In this document: piece by piece, positions 37,794 through 46,586 of the stretch
Layout of the letters: the number at the start of each line of letters is the position of its first letter
Position numbering within the stretch: position 1 is the first letter of the stretch
Notes under the pieces: generated by a model
What the model saw: only the letters and a program-made list of their open reading frames with translations
Databases searched by the model: none
What the model was told of the DNA's origin: nothing
Source: Aquimonas voraii
Lineage (GTDB): Bacteria; Pseudomonadota; Gammaproteobacteria; Xanthomonadales; Xanthomonadaceae
Length of the DNA stretch: 64,000 nt
Direction of reading: 5' to 3'
Assembly (NCBI RefSeq): GCF_900101825.1
Contig: NZ_FNAG01000009.1
Coordinates: 1-64,000, forward strand
Made by a program: the position numbers and the translations under genes

Positions 37794-39065
37794 ATGGCAA
37801 AGATCATCGTGGTGGGCGGCGGCATCGGCGGAATCAGCGTGGCCTACGAGCTGCGCGCGGGCCTGGGCAAGGACCACGAGATTACCGTGGTCGGCGACAG
37901 CCCGAACTTCTCCTTCACGCCTTCCAACCCCTGGGTGGCGGTGGGCTGGCGCAAGCCTTCGGACATCCAGATCGACATTGCGCCCTATCTCGGCAAGAAG
38001 CACATCGGCTTCGAGAGCGGCGGCGCGGCCGAGATCCTTCCCGGCGAAAACACCGTGGTGATGGGCGATGGACGCCGGCTCGCCTACGACTACCTGGTGA
38101 TCACCACAGGCCCGCGCTTGGCTTTCGACGAGATTCCGGGTCTCGGCCCGCATGGCGGCCACACGCAGTCGATCTGCACCACGCCGCACGCGCTCTCGGC
38201 CTGGGAGGCCTACCAGGACTTCGTCAAGGATCCCGGCCCGATCGTGATCGGTGCGGCCCAGGGCGCGAGCTGCTTCGGTCCCGCCTACGAGTTTGCGATG
38301 ATCCTCGACGCCGACCTGCGCAAGAGGAAGCTCCGCGACCGCGTGCCGATCACCTATGTCAGCAGCGAGCCTTACGTCGGTCACATGGGTCTGGGTGGCG
38401 TGGGCGACAGCAAGGGCCTGCTGGAGAGCGAATTCCGCCAGCGCCACATCAAGTGGATCGTCAACGCGAAGATCGCCGAGGTGCGCGCCGGCGAGATGCT
38501 GGTGCACGAGATGAACGAGGCCGGCGAGAAGGCGCGCGAGCACACCCTGCCCTTCAAGTACTCGATGGTGCTGCCGGCTTTCACCGGCGTCGATGCCGTG
38601 CGCGCGGTCAAGGACATGTGCAACCCGCGCGGCTTCGTGCAGATCGACCGCCACCAGCGCAATCCGACCTACCCGAACATCTACTCGGCCGGCGTCTGCG
38701 TGGCGATTCCGCCGGTGGAGACGACCCCCGTGCCGACCGGCGCGCCCAAGACCGGCTTCATGATCGAGTCGATGGTCACCGCGATTGTCGAGAACATCCG
38801 CGCCGAGCTTGAAGGCAGGGCACCGGACGCCGTCGCCACCTGGAACGCGATCTGTCTGGCCGACATGGGCGACACCGGTGCGGCCTTCGTGGCCCTGCCG
38901 CAGATGCCGCCGCGCAACGTCACCTGGGCCAAGGTCGGCAAGTGGGTGCACGTCGCCAAGATCGCCTTCGAGAAGTACTTCCTGTCGAAGATGAAGTCCG
39001 GCAACACCGAGCCCGTGTACGAAAAGTACGTGCTCAAAGCGCTGGGCATCGAACGCCTGAAGTAG
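37794..39065 (+). CDS. sulfide:quinone oxidoreductase-like flavoprotein
   Basis: FAD-dependent oxidoreductase of 423 residues that probably oxidises sulfide and passes electrons to ubiquinone at the membrane. The Rossmann motif VVGGGIGGISVAYEL is at the N-terminus. Cysteines that fit the SQR redox centre are Cys128, Cys160 (GASCFGPAYEF) and Cys302 (SAGVCVAIPPV). A membrane-seeking C-terminal amphipathic stretch (KIAFEKYFLSKMKSG) is present. Start ATG 37794 follows GGAGGGACGG. It heads a run of rightward genes and diverges from the rhodanese across the operator region. Confidence 0.87.
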   Translation: MAKIIVVGGGIGGISVAYELRAGLGKDHEITVVGDSPNFSFTPSNPWVAVGWRKPSDIQIDIAPYLGKKHIGFESGGAAEILPGENTVVMGDGRRLAYDYLVITTGPRLAFDEIPGLGPHGGHTQSICTTPHALSAWEAYQDFVKDPGPIVIGAAQGASCFGPAYEFAMILDADLRKRKLRDRVPITYVSSEPYVGHMGLGGVGDSKGLLESEFRQRHIKWIVNAKIAEVRAGEMLVHEMNEAGEKAREHTLPFKYSMVLPAFTGVDAVRAVKDMCNPRGFVQIDRHQRNPTYPNIYSAGVCVAIPPVETTPVPTGAPKTGFMIESMVTAIVENIRAELEGRAPDAVATWNAICLADMGDTGAAFVALPQMPPRNVTWAKVGKWVHVAKIAFEKYFLSKMKSGNTEPVYEKYVLKALGIERLK

Positions 39066-39122
39066 CTGTTGAAGACATGGGCCCGGAGCGCCCCCATGAG
39101 CTTGGTCGAACGCGCTCGAAAC

Positions 39123-39150
39123 GAATCCCGAATCCCCAATCCCGAATCCC
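39123..39150 (-). repeat. 7-bp array (GAATCCC, 4 units)
   Basis: GAATCCC, GAATCCC, CAATCCC, GAATCCC in register, in the 97-bp gap between the SQR-like gene and the DUF2892 gene. Confidence 0.8.
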
Positions 39151-39162
39151 GGAGTCCACGCC

Positions 39163-39378
39163 ATGAACATCGACCGCGCCATGTTCGCCTTCGCCGGCAG
39201 CATGATCCTGATCAGCGTGCTGCTGACCCACTTCGTTTCGCCCTGGTGGCTGCTGCTGACGACATTCGTTGGCCTCAACCTGCTGCAGTCCGCCTTCACC
39301 GGCTTCTGCCCTGCCGCGATGGTGATGGGCAAGCTGGGCCTCAAGCCCGGCTGCGCCTTCGGTCAGGCCACCCGTTGA
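39163..39378 (+). CDS. DUF2892 membrane protein (YgaP-like transmembrane domain)
   Basis: The 71-residue protein has two helices, the second beginning PWWLLLTTFVGLNLLQSAFTGFCPAA. The FTGFCP motif is typical of DUF2892, the membrane half of the YgaP rhodanese. The domain commonly occurs next to rhodanese and SQR genes and may help present sulfane sulfur at the membrane. Confidence 0.9.
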   Translation: MNIDRAMFAFAGSMILISVLLTHFVSPWWLLLTTFVGLNLLQSAFTGFCPAAMVMGKLGLKPGCAFGQATR

Positions 39379-39403
39379 AGCACTGTTCGCTCCTTCGCCG
39401 CTG

Positions 39404-40492
39404 ATGGAACCCGCCATGCGACCCACTCCGCTTCCCATCGCGCTTGCCCTCGCGGCAGCCCTGTCGCTGTCCGCCTGCGGCAGCGAGGCGCCGCTTGCGC
39501 CGCGCAGCCCCGCCACGCCCGATATCGAACTGATCGCCGTCGCACCCGACAGCGCCGTGCGAGAACGGGTCTGGGACGGCGTGGTCGAAGCCGTGCATTC
39601 GGCCACGCTGTCGGCGCAGACCGGCGGGCGCGTGCTGGAGCTGCCCTTCGACGTCAACGACTACGTCAAGGCGGGCGATGTGGTGGTCCGCTTCACCGAT
39701 GTCGAACAGCAGTCCGCGCAGCGCCAGGCACGCGCGGCGCTGGCGGCCGCGCAAGCCGCCGCCAGCGAGGCCGAGGCCGAGTTCAAGCGGATCTCAGAGA
39801 TCTACGAGCGGCGTCTCGTTTCGCGGGCCCAGCTGGACCAGGCCACCGCGCGCCGCGACGCCACCCGGGCCCAGTTGGAATCGGCGCAGGCGGCAGTGAA
39901 GGCGGCCAGCGAAACCTTGGACTACACGGTCGTCCGCGCCCCCTACTCGGGCATCGTCACCGAGCGCTTTGTCGAAGTCGGCGAAACCGTGCGCCCCGGC
40001 CAGCCGCTGATCGCCGGCCTGTCGCTTGATCGCCTGCGCCTGCAGGTGCGGGTGCCGCAGTCGGATGTCGAGGCCATCCGCGGCAATGGCCGCGCTTTCC
40101 TGCTTCTGGACGACGGTCGCCGCGTCGAGGCCGAGAAGGTCACCGTGTTTCCCTACGCCGACCCGGCGACCCACAGCTTCAGCGTGCGCGTCGATCTGCC
40201 CGAGGCCGAGACGGGCCTGTCGCCCGGCATGGCCGCCAAGGTCGCGTTCGTGGTCGGCGAGGACGAACGTCTGCTGCTGCCGGTGTCGAGCCTGGTCAAG
40301 CGCAGCGAGGTGACTGCGGCCTACGTGGTCGGCGAGGCCGGGCTTGCCCTGCGCCAGCTGCGCCTGGGCCACCGCATCGGCGAGCGCATCGAGGTGCTGT
40401 CGGGCCTGAATGACGGTGAGCAGGTGGCCGCCGATCCGGTCGCCGCCGGCCTGTGGCTGGAGCAGCAGCGTCGGGAGCGCAGCGATGGCTGA
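39404..40492 (+). CDS. RND efflux periplasmic adaptor (lipoprotein)
   Basis: Membrane-fusion protein of 362 residues. The lipobox LSAC (Cys25) anchors it to the inner membrane. A biotinyl-lipoyl half (LSAQTGGRVLELPFDVNDYV), a coiled-coil hairpin (about 100-165), the second lipoyl half (APYSGIVTERFVEVGETV) and beta-barrel domains follow. It bridges the RND pump to an outer-membrane channel; no such channel is encoded nearby. Its stop overlaps the pump start by 8 bases. An alternative start is ATG 39416. Confidence 0.92.
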   Translation: MEPAMRPTPLPIALALAAALSLSACGSEAPLAPRSPATPDIELIAVAPDSAVRERVWDGVVEAVHSATLSAQTGGRVLELPFDVNDYVKAGDVVVRFTDVEQQSAQRQARAALAAAQAAASEAEAEFKRISEIYERRLVSRAQLDQATARRDATRAQLESAQAAVKAASETLDYTVVRAPYSGIVTERFVEVGETVRPGQPLIAGLSLDRLRLQVRVPQSDVEAIRGNGRAFLLLDDGRRVEAEKVTVFPYADPATHSFSVRVDLPEAETGLSPGMAAKVAFVVGEDERLLLPVSSLVKRSEVTAAYVVGEAGLALRQLRLGHRIGERIEVLSGLNDGEQVAADPVAAGLWLEQQRRERSDG

Positions 40493-43400
40493 CACGCAGT
40501 CGCTCCCGCGCATGGGCATCTCCGGACGCCTCGCCGCGGCCTTCCAGAACAATCCGCTGACGCCGATCCTGGCGATCGCCGGCCTGCTGCTCGGCCTGAT
40601 CGCCGTGTTGATCACCCCGCGCGAGGAAGAGCCGCAGATCGACGTGACCATGGCCAATGTGTTCGTGCCCTTTCCAGGCGCGCCGGCCGAGGACGTTGAG
40701 AACCTGGTCAGCTATCCGCTGGAGCAGGTGCTGTCCGAGATCGAGGGCGTCAAGCACGTCTACTCGATCAGCCGGCCCGGCATGGCGGTGATCACGGTCG
40801 AGTACACGGTCGGCGTGCCGCGCGCCGACGCCATCCTGCGCCTGTACAACCAGGTCTATTCGAACGCCGACTGGGCGCCGCCGAATCTCGGCGTCGGCCA
40901 GCCGCTGGTGCGTCCGATGGGCATCGACGATGTCCCGGTGATGAGCCTGACCGTGTGGACCGACGACCCCGCGCGCGGCGGCGTCGAGGTCGCCGAAGTC
41001 GCGCACACGCTGGAGACGGAACTGAAGCGCGTGCCGGGCACCCGCGATGTCTACACCATCGGCGCCCCTGAGCGCGCCGTGGTGGTCGAACTGGATGCCC
41101 AGCGTCTGGCCAGCTACGGCATCGACATGAACGACCTGGCCGGCGCCCTGCAGGCCAGCAATGTGGTGATGCAGGCCGGCGAGCGCGTCGAGGACGGCCG
41201 GCAGATCCCGGTCACCGCCGGCACCTATCTCGCCGATGCGCAGCAGGTCGCCGAGCTGGTCATCGGCCTGCGCGAAGGTCGGCCGCTGTACCTGTCGGAC
41301 GTCGCCGAGATCCGTCGCGGCGCCGACCTGCCGGTGAGCTACGTCTGGCACGCCAGGCCCGAGCAGGGCCAAGTCGCGGCCATGCACCCCGCGGTGACGA
41401 TCGCCATCGCCAAGAAGCCCGGCGCCAATGCCTCCGACATCACCACCGCGATCAGCCGCCGCATCGGCGAGCTGCGCGGCAGCCTGATTCCGGAAGGCGT
41501 GCAGGTCGACATCACCCGCGACTACGGCAAGACCGCCAATGACAAGGCGATCCAGCTGATTCACAAGCTGATCTTCGCGACGATGGCCGTGGTGCTGCTG
41601 GTGCTGTTTGCGCTGGGCTGGCGCGAGGCGGTGGTGGTCGGCACCGCAGTGATCATCACGCTCGCGCTGACCCTGTTCGCCAGCTGGGCGATGGGCTTCA
41701 CCATCAACCGGGTCTCGCTGTTCGCGCTGATCTTCTCGATCGGCATCCTGGTCGACGACGCCATCGTGGTGGTCGAGAACATCCACCGCCACATGGCGCG
41801 CGGGGGCAAGTCGCTGCTGGAGGCGATCCCGCCGGCGGTGGATGAGGTCGGCAGCCCGACGATTCTGGCCACCTTCACGGTGATCGCGGCGCTGCTGCCG
41901 ATGGCCTTCGTCAGCGGGCTCATGGGTCCGTACATGCGGCCGATTCCGATCAACGCCTCGGTCGGCATGCTGCTGTCGCTGGCCGTGGCGCTGATCGTCA
42001 CACCCTGGCTGTCGCTGAAGCTGCTGTCGCGGCACCTTGCAGACGCCGGTCATGGCGATGGGCATGCGGCCCATGGCAGCGGCATCGCCGCGCGACTGCA
42101 TGGCCTGTTCGAGCGCCTGTTGCGGCCCTTCCTGCATCGCGAGCGCGGCGCGCGCCGGCGCCTGCTGCTGTTCGCCGGCATCGTTGGCGCGGTGGTGCTG
42201 TCGGCCGGCCTCGCCGTGGTGCAGCTGGTGGTGCTGAAGATGCTGCCCTTCGACAACAAGTCGGAGTTCCAGGTGGTGGTCGACCTGCCCGAGGGCAGCA
42301 CGGTGGAGCGCACCAGCGCTCTGCTGCAGGAATTGGCGCTGACCCTGGCCCAGGTGCCGGAAGTGGCCGACATGCAGGGCTATGCCGGCACCTCGGCGCC
42401 GGTCAACTTCAACGGTCTTGTGCGCCAGTACTACCTGCGCGAGGGCGCCCATGTAGGCGACCTGCAGGTCAATCTGGTCGACAAGTCCGAGCGCAGCCGC
42501 AAGAGCCACGACATCGCCCGCGCGGTGCGGCCTGCCCTGCAGCAGATCGCCCAGCGCTATGGCGCGGCGCTGAAGGTGGTCGAAGTCCCGCCGGGTCCGC
42601 CGGTGATGGCGCCCCTGGTCGCCGAGATCTACGGGCCTGATGCGACCGGCGCACGTGCGATCGCGATGCAGGTGGCAGAGGTGTTCCGCGGCACCGAAGG
42701 CCTCGTCGACATCGACACGACGGTCGAGGCCGAGGCCTCGCGCGAGGTGCTGGTGGTGGACCGCGAGCGCGCCGCACGGCTGGGCATCAGCCAGGCGCAG
42801 ATCGCGCAGGCCTTGAGTGCAGGCGTGAGCGGCGTCGATGCCACCTTCCTGCGCGACGGTGCCTCCAAGTACCCCGTGCCGGTGCGCCTGCGCCTGCCGG
42901 CCGGCGAGCAGGCGCGGATGGAAGCGCTGCTGGCGCTGCGCCTCCGCAGCGCCGATGGCCGCCTGCTGCCGCTGTCCGAGGTGGTGCGCGTCGAACGCAC
43001 GGCCTGGGAGTCGGCGATCTACCACAAGGACCTGCTGCCCGTGGTCTATGTGATGGCCGACGAGGCAGGCGCGCTCGACAGCCCGCTGTACGGCATGTTC
43101 TCGGTGGTATCGAGCTTGAACGAAGCGGCTGACCTGCCGTGGCCGATCGAGCAGCGCTTCTTCAGCGCACCCGAGAGCACCGCAGGCTTCAGCCTGAAGT
43201 GGGACGGCGAATGGCAGATCACCTTCGAGACCTTCCGCGACATGGGCATCGCCTATGCCGCCGGCATGCTCTTGATCTACCTGCTGGTGGTGGCCCAGTT
43301 CCGCAGCTATGCGGTGCCGCTGGTGATCATGGCGCCGATCCCCTTGACCGTGATCGGCGTGATGCCCGGCCATGCCCTGCTGGGCGCGCAGTTCACCGCC

Positions 43401-43724
43401 ACCAGCATGATCGGCATGATCGCCCTGGCCGGCATCATCGTGCGCAACTCGATCCTGCTGGTCGATTTCATCAACCATGAGATCGCCCACGGTCGGCCGC
43501 TGGACGAAGCCGTGATCGAAGCCTGCGCGGTGCGTGCGCAGCCGATCGCGCTGACCGCGCTGGCGGCGATGGCCGGGGCCTTCTTCATCCTGGATGATCC
43601 GATCTTCAACGGGCTTGCGATCGCGCTGATCTTCGGCATCCTCGTCTCCACCGTGTTGACCCTGGTGGTGATCCCCTTGCTGTACTACAGCCTGTTGAAG
43701 TTCCAGGAAGGACGCGCCGCATGA
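40485..43724 (+). CDS. RND-family efflux permease
   Basis: Proton-driven inner-membrane pump of 1079 residues with twelve transmembrane helices and two large periplasmic loops. The N-terminus NPLTPILAIAGLLLGLIAV, the charged VDDAIVVVENIHRHM in TM4 and the ADAILRLYNQV stretch fit the hydrophobic/amphiphilic efflux class. ATG 40485 follows GGGAGCGCAGCG and overlaps the adaptor stop. A proton-relay Asp pair (ILVDDAIVV) is kept. The gene runs straight into trxC by a 4-base overlap, unusual company for a drug pump, so its cargo may be linked to thiol or sulfur stress. Confidence 0.94.
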   Translation: MADTQSLPRMGISGRLAAAFQNNPLTPILAIAGLLLGLIAVLITPREEEPQIDVTMANVFVPFPGAPAEDVENLVSYPLEQVLSEIEGVKHVYSISRPGMAVITVEYTVGVPRADAILRLYNQVYSNADWAPPNLGVGQPLVRPMGIDDVPVMSLTVWTDDPARGGVEVAEVAHTLETELKRVPGTRDVYTIGAPERAVVVELDAQRLASYGIDMNDLAGALQASNVVMQAGERVEDGRQIPVTAGTYLADAQQVAELVIGLREGRPLYLSDVAEIRRGADLPVSYVWHARPEQGQVAAMHPAVTIAIAKKPGANASDITTAISRRIGELRGSLIPEGVQVDITRDYGKTANDKAIQLIHKLIFATMAVVLLVLFALGWREAVVVGTAVIITLALTLFASWAMGFTINRVSLFALIFSIGILVDDAIVVVENIHRHMARGGKSLLEAIPPAVDEVGSPTILATFTVIAALLPMAFVSGLMGPYMRPIPINASVGMLLSLAVALIVTPWLSLKLLSRHLADAGHGDGHAAHGSGIAARLHGLFERLLRPFLHRERGARRRLLLFAGIVGAVVLSAGLAVVQLVVLKMLPFDNKSEFQVVVDLPEGSTVERTSALLQELALTLAQVPEVADMQGYAGTSAPVNFNGLVRQYYLREGAHVGDLQVNLVDKSERSRKSHDIARAVRPALQQIAQRYGAALKVVEVPPGPPVMAPLVAEIYGPDATGARAIAMQVAEVFRGTEGLVDIDTTVEAEASREVLVVDRERAARLGISQAQIAQALSAGVSGVDATFLRDGASKYPVPVRLRLPAGEQARMEALLALRLRSADGRLLPLSEVVRVERTAWESAIYHKDLLPVVYVMADEAGALDSPLYGMFSVVSSLNEAADLPWPIEQRFFSAPESTAGFSLKWDGEWQITFETFRDMGIAYAAGMLLIYLLVVAQFRSYAVPLVIMAPIPLTVIGVMPGHALLGAQFTATSMIGMIALAGIIVRNSILLVDFINHEIAHGRPLDEAVIEACAVRAQPIALTALAAMAGAFFILDDPIFNGLAIALIFGILVSTVLTLVVIPLLYYSLLKFQEGRAA

Positions 43725-44179
43725 GTGACGACAGCATCATCCTCGCCTGCCCGCACTGCCATGGTCTGAACCGGGTGCCGCAGGCGCGGCTGTACGACGG
43801 CCCGAACTGCGGCCGCTGCGGCGGCGCGATCTTCACCGGTCGGCCCTTCGACCTGACGGGGGAGAGCTTCGAAGCCCATGCCGGTCGCGCCCAGCTGCCG
43901 GTGCTGGTCGACTTCTGGGCGCCCTGGTGCGGGCCCTGCCGGCTGATGGCGCCGGCTTTCGCCCAGGCCGCGCAGCAGCTGGAGCCGCAGTTCCATCTGG
44001 CCAAGGTCGACACCGAGGCGCAGCCGGCGCTGGGCCAGCACTTCGGCATCCGCAGCATTCCCACCCTGGTGCTGTTCCACCACGGTAACGAGGTCGCGCG
44101 CCAGTCGGGCGCGCTGAATGCTGCCGGCATCGTCCAGTTCGCGCGCAGCGCCTTCATGCAGTACGCCCAGGGGCAATGA
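43721..44179 (+). CDS. trxC: thioredoxin 2
   Basis: Zinc-binding thioredoxin of 152 residues. An N-terminal zinc ribbon (Cys10/13 and Cys30/33) precedes a thioredoxin fold with WCGPC (Cys70/73). TrxC is a stress-induced disulfide and persulfide reductase. Its start overlaps the RND stop as ATGA, so it is in the pump operon. Confidence 0.95.
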   Translation: MSDDSIILACPHCHGLNRVPQARLYDGPNCGRCGGAIFTGRPFDLTGESFEAHAGRAQLPVLVDFWAPWCGPCRLMAPAFAQAAQQLEPQFHLAKVDTEAQPALGQHFGIRSIPTLVLFHHGNEVARQSGALNAAGIVQFARSAFMQYAQGQ

Positions 44180-44180
44180 C

Positions 44181-44654
44181 ATGAGCGAGACCCAGAGCTT
44201 CAGCATCACCATCGAGCAGGAGCAGGACTACGTCTTCCGCGTGCGCTTCGAGGGCACCGCAATTCCCGACCTGATGACCGATGAGCCGGAGCCGCTCGGC
44301 GGCGGTTCCGGCCCGAACCCTTCGCGCATGCTGGTCGCCGCGGTCGCCAACTGCATGGGCGCGAGCCTGCTGTTCGCGCTGCGCAAGTACAAGAACGATC
44401 CCGGTGCGCTCAAGGTGAAGGCGATCGCCACCCTGGGCCGCAACGAGGCCGGCCGCATGCGTGTCGCAAAGGTTGACGCGCAGATCGAACTGCCCGAGAT
44501 GGCCGGCAGCTACCAGCAGCTGGAGCGCATCCTCCAGCAGTTCGAGCAGTTCTGCGTGGTCACCGAAAGCGTACGCTCTGGCGTCGAAGTGGACGTCAGC
44601 GTGGTCGATGTCACCGGCGCGCTCCTGCATGGGCCGGGACTGCCGGTCGCCTAG
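44181..44654 (+). CDS. OsmC/Ohr-family peroxidase-like protein
   Basis: The 157-residue OsmC-fold protein keeps the redox pair: Cys58 in VANCMGAS and Cys125 in FEQFCVVTESV. Family members reduce organic hydroperoxides or persulfides. The start lies two bases after the trxC stop, making it the last gene of the RND-trxC-osmC unit. A perfect hairpin follows. Confidence 0.9.
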   Translation: MSETQSFSITIEQEQDYVFRVRFEGTAIPDLMTDEPEPLGGGSGPNPSRMLVAAVANCMGASLLFALRKYKNDPGALKVKAIATLGRNEAGRMRVAKVDAQIELPEMAGSYQQLERILQQFEQFCVVTESVRSGVEVDVSVVDVTGALLHGPGLPVA

Positions 44655-44655
44655 C

Positions 44656-44680
44656 GCAACGCTGAAGCAGTCAGCGTTGC
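44656..44680 (+). terminator. hairpin after osmC, terminator without a T tract
   Basis: GCAACGCTGA pairs perfectly with TCAGCGTTGC around AGCAG, overlapping the end of the osmC-like gene. The following sequence is GC-rich, so termination may need Rho. Confidence 0.5.
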
Positions 44681-44819
44681 CACGCGCCTTGGCGAGCGCG
44701 CCCGCGGATCCCGCGCACAGGTGCTCGATCCGTGTTGCCCGATGCAGGCTCGCGGTGCGAGCCGGGCCGAATCTGTCAGGATTGGGGCACGACGACACCC
44801 GTCTCGCCCCTGACCACGG

Positions 44820-46466
44820 ATGCGCCCGCTGATGGCCCCGCCGCGCCTTCTCGTTTCGCTGCTGTTTGCCTGCCTGCCGCTGCTGTCGGCGAAGGCAGCC
44901 GAGTGTCCGCCCGACGGCAGCCTCGATCCCGTCGCGCTGGAAGCCTCTGGGGCCGTGATCGGCGAACTGCGTTTCCTGCGTCGCAACGTGTTTGACACCG
45001 AGCTGCCGGAAGAGGACAAGGCCCTGTTCCGCGCGGCCAACCGTCTGCATCGGCTGTCGCGCGAGTCCACCTTGCGGCGGCCGCTGCTGATCGAAGAGGG
45101 CCAGCCCTACCGGCACCGGCTGCTGCAGGAGTCTGCTCGACTGCTGCGCTCCACCGAATATCTGCGCGAGGCCGACCTGCGGCCGGTGGCCTGCGTGGAT
45201 GGCAAGGTCGCGGTCGAGGTCGAGACTCGCGATGTCTGGTCCTTGAACCCCGGCATCGCCGGCAGCCGCCGCGGCGGCGAATCGAGCTTCGGCATCGACC
45301 TGGAGGAGAGCAATCTCGCCGGCCGCGGCGCCCTGCTGCGACTGTCGAGGCGTGGCGATGCCGATCGCAGCAGCACCGCCCTGCGTTATCGCAACGACCA
45401 CGAGCTCGGCCGCTGGCGCGGCATCGATCTCGCCTACGAGAACAACAGCGATGGCCGCGGCTTTCTGGTGGGCGTCCAGCAGCCCTTCTACGCGCTCGAC
45501 GTGCGCGAGGCCTGGAGCCTGCGCATTGACCACTTGACCCAGGTCGAGAGCTTCTACGAACTCGGCGAGGAGGTCTCCGAGTATCGCCAGCGCAACCGGG
45601 ATGTGGATGTCTGGTGGGGCCGTTCGGCCGGCTTGCGCGAGGGGCGCGTTCTTCGCTGGAGCCTCGGCCTGCGCGACCAGCAGCGGGACTTCCTGCCGGC
45701 ACGGGATCCCGCGCTGCTGGGGCCGGTGCCCGAGGATCGCCATCTGGCGGGGCCCTGGGTCGGGCTCGAATACATCCGCGACGAGTGGGAAGTGCTGCGC
45801 AACTACGACCAGATCGACATCACCGAGGACGCCCTGCTCGGCACCCGGTTGAGCGTGCGGCTGGGGCGGGCCGACCGCTCGCTGGGGGGCGATCGCGACG
45901 CCTGGTGGCTGGAAGGCGAGGGCAGCCGCGGCTGGCGCTTTCCGCGTGGCGACCTGCTGCGATTCTCCAACCGCTTCGGTCTGCGCCAGGAGGAGGGCAA
46001 CACCCGCAACTTCAGTGTCTCCGGCAACCTGCGCTACTACCGCGAGACCGGGCCGCGGCGGCTCTTCTTTGCCGAGCTCGATGGCCAGTATGGTCATGAT
46101 CTTGACCTCGACAACCGCATCTACCTCGGCGGCGACACCGGCTTGCGCGGCTATCCGCTGCGCTGGGCCGGCGGCGAGAGCTATGCGCGCCTCAGCGTCG
46201 AGCAGCGCTACTTCACCGACTGGTACCCCTGGCGCCTGTTCCGCGTCGGCGGTGCGGTGTTCGCCGATGTCGGCCGGGTCTGGGGCCGCGATCCGCTCGA
46301 TCGACCGAACCCGGGGCGCCTTGCCAATGTCGGCATGGGCCTGCGCCTGTCCAACACCCGCAGCGCCTTTGCCCGACTGATCCATATCGATGTCGCGGTG
46401 CCGCTCGACAGTGATCCGCGGCTGGAGAACGTCGAGCTCGTGCTGGAGGCGCGACGCGCGTTCTGA
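44820..46466 (+). CDS. BamA/TamA-superfamily outer-membrane beta-barrel protein
   Basis: The 548-residue protein has a signal peptide (about 8-27), one or two POTRA-like modules (IGELRFLRRNVFDTELPEED to about 135) and a 16-strand-like barrel. The Omp85 lid motif LGGDTGLRGYP is near the C-terminus. It ends ARRAF, with the terminal Phe used as a BAM sorting signal. It is shorter than BamA (five POTRA) and TamA (three), so it is probably an autonomous Omp85-type or patatin-like barrel without its passenger. No TamB or TpsA partner is adjacent. Confidence 0.82.
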   Translation: MRPLMAPPRLLVSLLFACLPLLSAKAAECPPDGSLDPVALEASGAVIGELRFLRRNVFDTELPEEDKALFRAANRLHRLSRESTLRRPLLIEEGQPYRHRLLQESARLLRSTEYLREADLRPVACVDGKVAVEVETRDVWSLNPGIAGSRRGGESSFGIDLEESNLAGRGALLRLSRRGDADRSSTALRYRNDHELGRWRGIDLAYENNSDGRGFLVGVQQPFYALDVREAWSLRIDHLTQVESFYELGEEVSEYRQRNRDVDVWWGRSAGLREGRVLRWSLGLRDQQRDFLPARDPALLGPVPEDRHLAGPWVGLEYIRDEWEVLRNYDQIDITEDALLGTRLSVRLGRADRSLGGDRDAWWLEGEGSRGWRFPRGDLLRFSNRFGLRQEEGNTRNFSVSGNLRYYRETGPRRLFFAELDGQYGHDLDLDNRIYLGGDTGLRGYPLRWAGGESYARLSVEQRYFTDWYPWRLFRVGGAVFADVGRVWGRDPLDRPNPGRLANVGMGLRLSNTRSAFARLIHIDVAVPLDSDPRLENVELVLEARRAF

Positions 46467-46471
46467 GGGCT

Positions 46472-46548
46472 GGGAATCGGGAGGCGGGAATCGGGAATCG
46501 GGAATCGGGAATCGGGAATCGGGAATCGGGAATCGGGAATCGGGAGGC
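46472..46548 (+). repeat. 7-bp array (GGGAATC, 11 units)
   Basis: Nine GGGAATC and two GGGAGGC units in perfect register directly after the barrel gene. It is the longest array of this family in the window. Confidence 0.9.
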
Positions 46549-46576
46549 GAGGCCGCCGTCCCCGCTGCATAGGGTG

Positions 46577-46586
46577 GGCCCTGGCC
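46577..46586. repeat. target-site duplication, left copy
   Basis: GGCCCTGGCC, identical to 47918-47927. Joining the flanks restores the REP-like palindrome ATAGGGTGGGCCCTGGCCCA. One or two bases at each edge are ambiguous, so the duplication could be 8-10 bp. Confidence 0.85.

Noticed and set aside
40296-43490. 1064-codon open frame antisense to the RND pump
   Set aside because: High GC makes antisense stops rare. The sense frame is a complete RND permease, and the antisense product is low-complexity His/Gln/Arg.
46472-46548. Possible CRISPR array
   Set aside because: Units are 7 bp in direct contact with no spacers, and no cas gene is present.
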